Assembly: GCA_025656455.1 (NCBI GenBank)
Contig: JAHXHS010000001.1
Location: 62,001-126,000, forward strand
Source: Candidatus Thiodiazotropha sp. (ex Epidulcina cf. delphinae)
Lineage (GTDB): Bacteria > Pseudomonadota > Gammaproteobacteria > Chromatiales > Chromatiaceae
Direction of reading: 5' to 3'
DNA length: 64,000 nucleotides
Shown here: in pieces, positions 1 through 8,866 of the stretch
How the letters are laid out: the number at the start of each line of letters is the position of its first letter
Position numbering within the stretch: the first letter of the stretch is position 1
Position numbers and translations under genes: made by a program
Notes under the pieces: generated by a model
Databases searched by the model: none
Told to the model about the DNA's origin: nothing
The model's input: only the letters and a program-made list of their open reading frames with translations

Positions 1-280
1 CGATGGAGTAAAGCCACACCACCACGGTAAAAAAGATTGAAAAACTGACCCACAGGCGTTGTCCGGCGGTAAAGGTATAGGGGATCTCCCCGAAACCGAT
101 GGTGCTGGACATGAAACTGACGAAATAGAAGGCGTGAAAGAAATCCATATGCCAGACATTACCGTCGGCATCCTTGCCGGGAATCAACACCAGACCCAGC
201 ATTGCGATCGAATAGGTCAGGATCAGCGTCAGCAGGGGTGCGCGCATGCGACGGAAGATCAGGAAGAAGATATTGTTCAT
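1..280 (-). CDS. 2-TM potassium channel (5' part of gene)
   Basis: Reading leftwards from ATG at 280, the frame stays open to the window edge, giving 93 residues of an incomplete protein. A first membrane helix spans about residues 14-34. A pore-loop region follows, with the filter-like sequence TIGFGE at residues 60-65, then a second hydrophobic helix from about 77. This is the layout of bacterial 2-TM potassium channels, whose usual filter is T-V-G-Y-G-D; the I, F and E variants here are seen directly. A cytoplasmic RCK/TrkA-N domain may follow outside the window. The gene lies 31 bp downstream of the small membrane protein at 312-695 on the same strand and is probably co-transcribed with it. 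Ion selectivity is inference. Confidence 0.7.
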   Translation of the reverse strand, partial: MNNIFFLIFRRMRAPLLTLILTYSIAMLGLVLIPGKDADGNVWHMDFFHAFYFVSFMSSTIGFGEIPYTFTAGQRLWVSFSIFFTVVVWLYSI

Positions 281-311
281 GGACTAAACCGGGGAGTCCC
301 GCCTGGCCGAC

Positions 312-695
312 TCAACGGCGAAGCATCACGGTTTCGATGATCAGCAGAACCACTGAAACCACATTCGCCAACATGGCGCCACCCGACAGGGAGACGATAC
401 TGGCCATGGTGACCGTGGTGAGCCCGCTCTCGGTCACATGCACCGCCAGGGTCCACACCAGGGCTGCGGCGAACAACTGCATCAACGCCACCAGGCTGGT
501 GGCCAGCAGCACAGCGCCCATTTGGGTGCGATCTCCGAACTTCAGCACTGTGGCGATCAGGTTGACCACGATCACCGCGAACAACTCATACACATGGTGG
601 TGATCGGGGTTATCCAGTTCGCCGACAAAAAAACCGAAATTGAGGGTCAGGGCAAGCACGATAAAAAAACCAAAAAGCACCTTTTCCGGATTCAC
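312..695 (-). CDS. Small multi-spanning membrane protein (DUF6394-like)
   Basis: This 127-residue protein consists of about four hydrophobic helices, with a polar stretch containing DNPDHHHVYE after the first and the motif KFGDRTQ near residue 55. The likely start is GTG at 695, because GAGGAG lies just upstream. An ATG four bases before it reads into a stop at once. It matches my memory of a conserved uncharacterised family (DUF6394) that is often found next to ion-channel genes, and here it immediately precedes a potassium-channel gene. No catalytic motif is visible. A role as an accessory subunit of the channel is a guess from position only. Confidence 0.6.
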   Translation of the reverse strand: MNPEKVLFGFFIVLALTLNFGFFVGELDNPDHHHVYELFAVIVVNLIATVLKFGDRTQMGAVLLATSLVALMQLFAAALVWTLAVHVTESGLTTVTMASIVSLSGGAMLANVVSVVLLIIETVMLRR

Positions 696-1088
696 GCCAT
701 TTCTCCTCTGATACCCTGTCAGCAGACTGTTAGCCCTTGATCTTGGTGTAAAAGACAGCCTTTTTCCAGTAGTTTATCTTGGCTGGGTGCAGCTCAGCTC
801 GTTGAATGCCGCAGAATCCATGACGAGGACACGTGGCTATCCCCCTATTAGCGGTGACCGGGGTTGTTGGGCAATCAAGACGATTGCACAACCAGCCTCT
901 GTGGCGCCGTTCTCCGAGAACCCGGAATTTTCCGCAATGGGTCACCTATTCCCCAGCCGAAAAGCGGCTTTTACGGCTAAAGCTTTTACAGAATCGAACG
1001 CTACACTCTGTAGTCAGAGAGAGTGTCTCAGCGCAGCGCCGATTCCTCTCTACCCCTGATAACACCCTCTATTTTGAGTGATAGAACC
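696..1088. other. Intergenic region upstream of cheV
   Basis: About 390 bp separate the divergent small-membrane-protein gene and cheV. I see only short overlapping frames with no family resemblance and no clear promoter. A weak imperfect inverted repeat around CAATC/GATTG lies near 872-890. Nothing else can be supported here. Confidence 0.4.
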
Positions 1089-2066
1089 ATGACTAATTTT
1101 ATCAAATCTGTAGATGACCGCACGCGCCTGGCCGGCACCAATCGCCTTGAGGTCCTCCTTTTCAGCCTGGGAAAGGATATCAGGACAGGCCGTGAAGAAA
1201 CCTATGGAGTCAATGTATTCAAGGTTCGTGAGGTGATGCTGGTGCCGGAAATAACCCATGCCCCGGACATGCCGCCCTCGGTAGAGGGTATGGTGAGTCT
1301 GCGGGGAAATATGATCCCTGTCATCAACCTCCCCGATTTCTGTGGCATTCAGACAGAAGAAAAACCCAGTATTCTGATCGTCACTGAATACAACAAGCAC
1401 GTACAGGGATTTCTGGTGCATGCCGTTGACACCATCGAGCGCCTGGCCTGGGAAGACGTCAAGGTGCCCCCACCCATGATGGCGCAGCAACATGGCGGAC
1501 TGGTTACCGCCGTCACAGAGCTGAAGGATAGCCGACTGGTGATGATCATGGACGTGGAAATGGTGCTGAGCCAGACCTCGGGCTTCGGTCAGAGCCCGGA
1601 GATCTTCGAGGGTATCGAGAATATGGAGGACAGCAATATCACCTTATTGTTCGCCGATGACTCTGCGGTTGCGCGTGACCAGATCATCCGCACCATGAAC
1701 CACATGGGCGTGAAGTATATCAGCACGACCAACGGCTCTGAGGCTTGGGACAAGCTGAGAGAGATAGCAGATCGCGCCGAAGCCACCGACCATAAGACAA
1801 GCGATTTCGTACAGGTCATTCTGACCGATGTGGAGATGCCTGAAATGGATGGCTATGTGCTGACCAAGAAGATCAAGGAGGATGCCCGATTCGGCGATAT
1901 CCCCATCATCATGCACTCCTCACTCTCCGCGGATGCGAACATGGCCCTGGGTAAAGGAGTGGGCGCTGACGCTTATGTCCCCAAATTCGAACCCACCGAA
2001 CTTGCCGCGAAACTACATGAGATGATCGACAATATTCAAGGCCAGAAGCAATCCAGGCAGGGCTAG
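1089..2066 (+). CDS. cheV: Chemotaxis coupling protein CheV
   Basis: CheV couples chemoreceptors to CheA and carries its own phosphorylatable receiver domain. The 325-residue product has a CheW-like domain (about residues 15-165, with GMVSLRGNMIPVINL at 67-81) followed by a receiver domain (about 185-318). The receiver has acidic residues D190/D191, the probable phospho-acceptor D247 in the segment LTDVEMPEMDG, and lysine K299. I chose ATG at 1089 rather than an upstream in-frame start because CheV proteins normally begin just before the CheW domain and the extra 22 residues resemble no known domain. No other chemotaxis gene lies nearby, so it is a stand-alone cheV, which is common in gammaproteobacteria. 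Confidence 0.93.
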   Translation: MTNFIKSVDDRTRLAGTNRLEVLLFSLGKDIRTGREETYGVNVFKVREVMLVPEITHAPDMPPSVEGMVSLRGNMIPVINLPDFCGIQTEEKPSILIVTEYNKHVQGFLVHAVDTIERLAWEDVKVPPPMMAQQHGGLVTAVTELKDSRLVMIMDVEMVLSQTSGFGQSPEIFEGIENMEDSNITLLFADDSAVARDQIIRTMNHMGVKYISTTNGSEAWDKLREIADRAEATDHKTSDFVQVILTDVEMPEMDGYVLTKKIKEDARFGDIPIIMHSSLSADANMALGKGVGADAYVPKFEPTELAAKLHEMIDNIQGQKQSRQG

Positions 2067-2140
2067 CCCACTGACCGGTAGGCGCCTGTTCGTCGTCGCT
2101 ATGGGGAGGACCCGACGAATGGGATGACACATCGGTGGTT

Positions 2141-2155
2141 GTTACCTAAGGTAAC
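2141..2155. promoter_or_regulatory. Palindrome GTTACC-N3-GGTAAC upstream of the kinase operon
   Basis: A perfect 6+6 inverted repeat with a 3-bp spacer lies 19 bp before the start of the small membrane protein gene at 2174. A 12/15 match occurs at 11012-11026 upstream of the symporter operon. A shared binding site for the response regulator encoded at 5334 is inferred. Half sites of the GTTAC/GTAAC type are reported for Pseudomonas CbrB as I recall, which I could not verify here. Confidence 0.45.
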
Positions 2156-2173
2156 GGCTGCTAGGCTTTAGCC

Positions 2174-2368
2174 ATGCGCGAGACACCCCCACCCGATCGG
2201 CAGATAGACCGAACCCTTGCCCTGGGCCTGCTGATCCTGTTGCTCTTCTCCACCCCGATTATGATTTGGTGGACATCCCCCGGCAGCCCCTGGTATCTGC
2301 CCTATCTGCTCTGGCTGGGGGTCATCTTTTTCATCGCTTGGCTGAACCACCGCCACCATGAGCCATGA
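2174..2368 (+). CDS. Small membrane protein translationally coupled to sensor kinase (CbrX-like)
   Basis: This 64-residue protein has two hydrophobic helices (about residues 14-34 and 40-57) and a His-rich tail. Its stop overlaps the start of the downstream transporter-kinase gene by 11 bp, so translation of the two is probably coupled. Pseudomonas species carry a similarly placed short gene, cbrX, just upstream of cbrA. Identity is inferred from position, size and hydrophobicity rather than from a recognised sequence signature. A role in assembly or expression of the kinase is plausible. Confidence 0.6.
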   Translation: MRETPPPDRQIDRTLALGLLILLLFSTPIMIWWTSPGSPWYLPYLLWLGVIFFIAWLNHRHHEP

Positions 2369-5291
2369 CCTCTGGTTTCTGTTCGGGATCGGCTTCTGCT
2401 ACCTGGCGCTGCTGTTCCTCATAGCCTTCGCGGCCGACAGCGGCCGGATACCGGAGCGGTTGATCCGCCACCCCATGGTCTATGTTCTCTCCCTGGGCGT
2501 CTACGCCACCTCCTGGACCTACTACGGCAGTGTCGGTTTCGCCCAGAATCAAGGCTATCTGTTTCTCACCATCTACCTGGGCGTCACCATCGCATTCGCC
2601 CTCACGCCCATCCTGTTTCAACCGATCCTGCGTCTCACCAGAGAGTATCAGCTGACCTCCCTGGCCGATCTCTTCGCCTTCCGCTATCGCAGCCAACTGG
2701 CGGGCATCCTGGTGACGCTTTTCATGTTGGTGGGGACCTTGCCCTATATCGCTTTGCAGATCCGTGCGGTAACCGATTCACTGCAGGTGGTGAGCCAAAC
2801 CGTCGCGCCCCGCATCCTGGCCCTGATCTTCTGCTCCACCCTGGTGGTATTCGCGATCCTGTTCGGCGCCCGGCACAGCACCAGCCGTGAGAAACACCGG
2901 GGACTGGTGCTTGCCATCGCCTTTGAATCGATGGTGAAACTGGTGGCCCTACTGGTGATCGGCCTGGCCGCCCTGTACGGCGTATTCGGTGGCTTCGGGG
3001 GTCTCGAACGCTGGCTGGCGAATCACCCGGAGAGCTTGGACCGGCTCTATCAACCGGTCAGGGAGGGTCCCTGGTCGACCCTGTTGTTGCTGGCGTTCGC
3101 CGCCGCTTTTCTGCTGCCTCGTCAGTTCCATATGCTGTTTACCGAAAATCTGGAACCCAAGGCGCTGCGCACCGCCAGTTGGGCCTTCCCTCTGTTTCTG
3201 TTGCTCATCAACCTGCCGATTCCGCTGATACTCTGGGGTGGCGAAGCGCTCAACCTGTCGCTGCACCCGGACTATTTCGCGTTGGGGATCACCTTGACTC
3301 AAGGCCCGTCCTGGTTGCCGATACTGGCGTTCATCGGCGGTATATCCTCCGCCAGCGCAATGATGATCGTCACCACCCTGGCGCTGTCGTCGATGATGCT
3401 GAATCACATTCTGCTGCCCACCAATTTCCCCGATCCTGCGGTCAATCTCTATCGCTGGCTACTGCTGGGCCGGCGACTGATGATTGCGCTGATCATCATG
3501 GCGGGATACGGCTTCTACGTGTTGCTGGAGAAGCACCAGGGGCTGGTGCAACTGGGGTTGATCTCCTTTGTCGCGGTGGCGCAGTTTCTGCCGGGCATCA
3601 TCGGGCTGCTCTATTGGCGTCGCGCCTCCAGGCTCGGTTTCATCCTGGGACTGCTGGCGGGAATCGCGGTCTGGTCCGCCACTCTGCTGCTGCCGTTGCT
3701 GGAGAGTTCGGGCTTCGTGCGCACTGAATTCGATATACCCGCCCTGCGACTTGCCGCCGGCATGGGTCAGTGGGAATTCGCTACCTTCTGGTCGCTGACC
3801 GCCAATACCCTGCTATTTGTCTTCGGCTCCCTGATCAGTCAGCAGACCCTGGGAGAGAAAGAGGCCGCCAATGCCTGCTGCAGCGAATCCCTGGTCCCCA
3901 TGGGCGGCATGGTCAGCGCAGGATCCACCGCCCAGTTCACCAAGCAATTGGCGCAAATGCTCGGCAACGAGGCCGCGCAACGGGAAGTGGAACAGGCCCT
4001 GAGGGATCTCGGCCTGGCATCCTCCGAAACCCGACCCTCCCAACTGCGCCGCCTGCGTGAACGTATCGAACGCAATCTCTCGGGCCTGCTGGGGCCGCAG
4101 TTGGCGCACATGATCATCAACCGCAGGCTGCAACTGGATATCCACACCCAGTCGGCGCTGGCCGACTCGATGCGCTTCATCGAAGACCAATTGGAGCACT
4201 CCCGCTCACGCCTGCGCGGACTGAGCGCCGATCTCGACAATCTGCGCCGCTACCACCGGCAGGTGCTCCTCGACCTGCCCCTGGGGGTCTGCACCATCGA
4301 CCGGCTGCGGACAGTCACCATCTGGAACCTGGCGATGGAGGTGATGACCGGGGTGCGCGCCCGCGATGTGGTCGGGGTCTCCCTCCACCGCCTGCCTGCC
4401 CCTTGGGGACATCTGTTGGCCGGCTTTGCCTCTGCCGCCGATGAGCATATTCACCATTTGGAGGTCACCCACCAGGAAAACAGCCGCTGGTTCAATCTGC
4501 ATAAGGCAGCGATACCCGCTCCGTTACCGGTGGACCATCCGGTGGAGGAGGCGCGCACCAGTCAAGTGATGTTAATGGAGGATCTTACCGACCTGGAGAC
4601 CCTGGAAGCCGAACTGGCCCACAGCGAGCGCCTCGCCTCTATCGGCCGGCTGGCGGCAGGCGTGGCCCATGAAATCGGCAACCCGGTGACCGGCATCGCT
4701 TCCCTGGCGCAGAATCTGCGCCATGAGGACGATCCGGCCCTGGTCAGGGAGAGTATCGAAGAGATCATCAACCAGACTCAGCGCATCACCACCATCGTCA
4801 AGACCCTGATGAACTTCAGCCGTGGCGGCGGTATTGGCGACGACATCCGCGTTTTTTCGGTGCGAGAGGTAGCGGACGAGGCGATTCGCCTGGTGAAACT
4901 GACCCAGCACGGCCGGCAGATCCAATGCGAAAACCGCTGCGATGCGAATTTGAACATCAAGGGAGATCGCCAGGGCATCTCCCAGGTCTTGGTAAACATC
5001 CTCACCAATGCCTGCGACGCCTCGCCACCGGAAGGGAGCGTGGAATTGCAGGCCAGCGAGATAGACGACCTGGTGCGGATCGAGGTCCAGGATCATGGAG
5101 AAGGCATCCCGGAACAGAACCTTAGCTACATCTTAGAGCCCTTTTTCACCACCAAGGCGCCGGGCGAAGGGACCGGACTGGGACTGGCCATCGCCTACAA
5201 GATCATCTCCGACCATCAGGGCGCGATCAGCATCGATTCTGAAAAAGGACTCGGAACCCGTGTCATTGTCGATCTGCCACGGGCCTGCTAA
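2358..5291 (+). CDS. Sensor histidine kinase with SLC5 transporter domain (CbrA-like)
   Basis: The 977-residue protein begins with about 13 hydrophobic segments of the sodium:solute symporter (SLC5) fold across residues 1-500. A linker and a PAS-like region near 640-740 follow (LDLPLGVCTIDR). The kinase core is at the C-terminus: a HisKA box with phospho-acceptor H771 in GVAHEIGNP, an N box (NILTNACDA), a G1 box (DHGEGIPE), an F box (FFTTK) and a G2 box (GTGLGLAI). Length and architecture match CbrA (983 residues in Pseudomonas) and the related CrbS/MxtR kinases. Those relatives control carbon use, including acetyl-CoA synthetase. The regulator gene follows 42 bp downstream. Given the acs and acetate-type symporter genes a few kb away, control of short-chain carboxylate use is inferred. 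Confidence 0.85.
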   Translation: MSHDLWFLFGIGFCYLALLFLIAFAADSGRIPERLIRHPMVYVLSLGVYATSWTYYGSVGFAQNQGYLFLTIYLGVTIAFALTPILFQPILRLTREYQLTSLADLFAFRYRSQLAGILVTLFMLVGTLPYIALQIRAVTDSLQVVSQTVAPRILALIFCSTLVVFAILFGARHSTSREKHRGLVLAIAFESMVKLVALLVIGLAALYGVFGGFGGLERWLANHPESLDRLYQPVREGPWSTLLLLAFAAAFLLPRQFHMLFTENLEPKALRTASWAFPLFLLLINLPIPLILWGGEALNLSLHPDYFALGITLTQGPSWLPILAFIGGISSASAMMIVTTLALSSMMLNHILLPTNFPDPAVNLYRWLLLGRRLMIALIIMAGYGFYVLLEKHQGLVQLGLISFVAVAQFLPGIIGLLYWRRASRLGFILGLLAGIAVWSATLLLPLLESSGFVRTEFDIPALRLAAGMGQWEFATFWSLTANTLLFVFGSLISQQTLGEKEAANACCSESLVPMGGMVSAGSTAQFTKQLAQMLGNEAAQREVEQALRDLGLASSETRPSQLRRLRERIERNLSGLLGPQLAHMIINRRLQLDIHTQSALADSMRFIEDQLEHSRSRLRGLSADLDNLRRYHRQVLLDLPLGVCTIDRLRTVTIWNLAMEVMTGVRARDVVGVSLHRLPAPWGHLLAGFASAADEHIHHLEVTHQENSRWFNLHKAAIPAPLPVDHPVEEARTSQVMLMEDLTDLETLEAELAHSERLASIGRLAAGVAHEIGNPVTGIASLAQNLRHEDDPALVRESIEEIINQTQRITTIVKTLMNFSRGGGIGDDIRVFSVREVADEAIRLVKLTQHGRQIQCENRCDANLNIKGDRQGISQVLVNILTNACDASPPEGSVELQASEIDDLVRIEVQDHGEGIPEQNLSYILEPFFTTKAPGEGTGLGLAIAYKIISDHQGAISIDSEKGLGTRVIVDLPRAC

Positions 5292-5333
5292 GCCGTATTT
5301 CTCACCCAGCGAACCGGATAAACTGAGAATATT

Positions 5334-6677
<1,344 letters not shown>

Positions 6678-6938
6678 GCAGACCACGTTGTGCAGCTGCG
6701 CGACACCGCTTTCAAGATCCCAACGATCTGTGTTTCGATGACTCGGAGTTTCGGCTGGCTGCCAACCTTTATTGAACAGAGGACTTTCGCCTCCAATCTT
6801 TCACCGGCTTATCCTGGCGCACTGAGTATTCACGTTGTTCCGTTTGCGTGATTAAGAGCCAGTCAGGGAGAGATTAGAGGCGTAGTTAAGCATCACTGAA
6901 TCGTCTTTTTCGCCCCGAAGCGGACTTGTAAATACCCG
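6678..6938. other. Intergenic region after the response regulator gene
   Basis: I see no gene, hairpin terminator or repeat in this 260-bp stretch, which leads into a weak reverse-strand reading frame. Confidence 0.35.
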
Positions 6939-7247
6939 TTATCTTTTCCCATGTTGTTTGTATATGATGCTGAGATTGGAGGCTATCAAAGCGCGTAGCC
7001 AATCTGCAACGTTAGTATCAGGCTGACTACCTGTATCGGGTTCTTCACCCCGCGATGCTTCGACGAGCCTTGCAAATCCGGTATGTAGGTCGCAAAGAGT
7101 TGACTCATGGATAGACGATACATCAATCGCCGCACTGAGCAAGCGAAGCGATTCGATATACAGGTTGCGAAGAGCTGAATTCTGAATCGGAAAGGGCGAT
7201 GCCGACACGATCATCATGTTCACAGACAAAATATCCGGGGTAACCAC
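6939..7247 (-). CDS. Possible small protein of unknown function
   Basis: The frame encodes 102 residues from GTG at 7247, or about 92 from the ATG pair some ten codons later. It contains the soluble-looking stretch NLYIESLRLLSAAIDVS and an acidic middle part. No family is recognised. It is not a shadow of a gene on the other strand and its composition is protein-like. It lacks a clear ribosome binding site, and a frameshifted reading frame upstream could mean it is the end of a decayed gene. Confidence 0.3.
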   Translation of the reverse strand: MVTPDILSVNMMIVSASPFPIQNSALRNLYIESLRLLSAAIDVSSIHESTLCDLHTGFARLVEASRGEEPDTGSQPDTNVADWLRALIASNLSIIYKQHGKR

Positions 7248-7366
7248 ATCCAGACCATATTGAGCGTCGTTCAGGTGCCCAGAAGAGGCCCTGGAATAAA
7301 AAAATCGTATAGTAGGGATTTGGTAACGAGGCAGGATAAAAGATCAATGAGGTATGGGCGAAATCC

Positions 7367-7600
7367 GTGAATCAAGGGTTGCTATATTTCTTCGTAGTAT
7401 CAAGCGCTATGTTAATGAGCACCGGCAAGCAAACGAAAACCAACACTTACGATTCCCTGGGAGATCGCCTTTTCCATATCCTCGATCAAATAGGCTTCAA
7501 ACAAGACAGGAGCCGTGTAATTGGCTTCCAAAACTATCTGCGAGAAACATGTCCGAAAGATTTTAATGAGCTAATTGAAAATACTAAGACAAATCGTTAG
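7367..7600 (+). CDS. Possible small protein, upstream of the DUF1805 gene
   Basis: The frame gives 77 residues from GTG, or 61 from the ATG at 7415. The C-terminal part is polar and protein-like (YDSLGDRLFHILDQIGF), and the N-terminal part of the long form is hydrophobic. It ends 18 bp before the DUF1805 gene on the same strand, so the two may be co-transcribed. No family is recognised and the start is uncertain. Confidence 0.4.
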   Translation: MNQGLLYFFVVSSAMLMSTGKQTKTNTYDSLGDRLFHILDQIGFKQDRSRVIGFQNYLRETCPKDFNELIENTKTNR

Positions 7601-7618
7601 TCACTCAGAGTGATAACC

Positions 7619-7942
7619 ATGAAAATAATTGCATCATTAATATTGTTTTTCGTATTACCAATTCCATCAATATCATCAGGAGAACAATCGATGAATGATA
7701 AGTTACGATATGATTTGGCTAAGCCTTTGCTCATAATTAAAGAAAAAAATGGATTTCTTGCATGCGCATACATCAATCCTGACACCTGCAACAAAACTGG
7801 TGAAGCATGTGCAATAGTGTCTGGTATAAATAATTACGATGACATGAAAAACGCCAAAGTGATTGCGGTTTCAGAATCCGCAAAAAATCTTGGGATCAAG
7901 ATAGGAGATTCAGGACAAGAAGCAATTGAAAAACTTAGATGA
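7619..7942 (+). CDS. Exported DUF1805 (YunC-like) protein
   Basis: The 107-residue product starts with a typical signal peptide (MKIIASLILFFVLPIPSISS) followed by a complete DUF1805 domain. The family-like motifs are LIIKEKNGFLACAYI, the CNKTGEACAIVSG segment and the ending KNLGIKIGDSGQEAIEKL. I prefer ATG at 7619 over GTG at 7610 because it begins right at the signal peptide. DUF1805 proteins such as Bacillus YunC are small and, as far as I know, cytosolic, so the apparent export is unusual. The function of the family is not known. A hairpin terminator follows at 7959. The local base composition is more AT-rich than the surrounding genes, which may mean recent acquisition. Confidence 0.7.
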   Translation: MKIIASLILFFVLPIPSISSGEQSMNDKLRYDLAKPLLIIKEKNGFLACAYINPDTCNKTGEACAIVSGINNYDDMKNAKVIAVSESAKNLGIKIGDSGQEAIEKLR

Positions 7943-7958
7943 TACTTAACTATATCGC

Positions 7959-7984
7959 GGCGGCAATTGCCGCCATTATTTTTT
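7959..7984 (+). terminator. Rho-independent terminator after the DUF1805 gene
   Basis: The perfect palindrome GGCGGCAATTGCCGCC at 7959-7974 is followed by ATTATTTTTT. It lies 17 bp past the stop codon at 7942. Confidence 0.75.
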
Positions 7985-8061
7985 ATACATCAACATATTA
8001 AGCCATAAACGGTAGTAACAATTTGATAGATGTAATACCTAACATTATTTGTTAGCAATTT

Positions 8062-8748
8062 TTATTGGTAAAAATATTCAAGGATATTTCTCATCAAACT
8101 ATTTATGGCGCTATATTGTTCTTGCGAGGCAGACAAAATATCCGCTTCTGCTTGTATATACTCCCCCTCAACCAATTCATCTCGGCAATTGTCTACGATT
8201 GCCTGTGCTGAACTCGACGTTGTTTCAAGGTGAAACTGAAGCCCAATAACATTAGCACCTATTTGAAAGGCTTGATTTTTGCAGACTTTACTTTCCGCGA
8301 TTTGAACTGCCCCTGGTGGCAAACTAAAAGTTTCACCATGCCAGTGAAACACTTCTACTTCCCCAGGAAACTGAAAAACGCCATGATTTAATGATTTTGC
8401 TGCCTGAATGGGAAACCAGCCAATTTCCTTTACTGAATTTGGAAATACCTTTCCACCCATTGCATTTGCTATGAGTTGCGCACCCAAGCAAATACCGAGA
8501 GTAGGCCTTCCTGCTTCGATAGCACTTTTTATGAATTTCTTTTCGTCTGAAAGCCAAGGATAATCTTGTTCATCATTTACACTCATGGGACCACCCATAA
8601 CAACCAGCAGATCAATTTCTTCTATCTTGGGCAGTTCTGGAGAGTCATACCATTGCGTGCTAGTTATTTCATAGCCAGCATCTTGAAGCCAAACCTCAAT
8701 GCTACCAAGACCTTCAAAAGGCACATGCTGTAAGTAATGTGCGCGCAT
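8062..8748 (-). CDS. Class I glutamine amidotransferase domain protein
   Basis: The 228-residue protein is a stand-alone class I glutamine amidotransferase-like enzyme. The nucleophile C87 lies in GICLGAQ, and the other triad residues are H173 and E175 in LQFHLE. An oxyanion strand motif, VVMGGPMSVND, lies at residues 49-59. Such single-domain proteins resemble the N-terminal half of GMP synthase but act on varied substrates, for example gamma-glutamyl peptide hydrolysis. No synthetase or acceptor domain gene lies nearby, so the substrate is unknown. The start at 8748 is preceded by AAGGAGA, a good ribosome binding site. The gene is AT-rich compared with the genes further right. Confidence 0.85.
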   Translation of the reverse strand: MRAHYLQHVPFEGLGSIEVWLQDAGYEITSTQWYDSPELPKIEEIDLLVVMGGPMSVNDEQDYPWLSDEKKFIKSAIEAGRPTLGICLGAQLIANAMGGKVFPNSVKEIGWFPIQAAKSLNHGVFQFPGEVEVFHWHGETFSLPPGAVQIAESKVCKNQAFQIGANVIGLQFHLETTSSSAQAIVDNCRDELVEGEYIQAEADILSASQEQYSAINSLMRNILEYFYQ

Positions 8749-8760
8749 TCACTCTCCTTA

Positions 8761-8815
8761 TCAATCCGAAAGATTGAGAAATTTGCGGTCCTTTGCGGTG
8801 AATCGCGCAGTCGCC
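8761..8815. repeat. Dispersed repeat G, copy 1
   Basis: The sequence TCAATCCGAA-N4-TTGAGAAATTTGC, followed by a CTTTGCGGTGA-like stretch, recurs in diverged form at 27803. It is related to the TTTGCG-rich repeat at 18197. It lies between genes and has no coding potential. Confidence 0.5.
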
Positions 8816-8850
8816 TGACACCGGCATCATCTCAGACAGTCGATCGCGTC

Positions 8851-8866
8851 TGAGAAATGCGGATTA
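8851..8866. repeat. Half-site remnant of element family F at a stop codon
   Basis: TGAGAAATGCGGATTA matches, with one change, the right end of element F at 31889-31904. The TAA stop of the reverse-strand GGDEF gene is its last three bases. It is probably the remnant of an element that once ended the gene. Confidence 0.4.

Noticed and set aside
1023..1088. An upstream in-frame start for cheV
   Set aside because: The extra 22 residues match no CheV, and the CheW domain starts normally after ATG at 1089.
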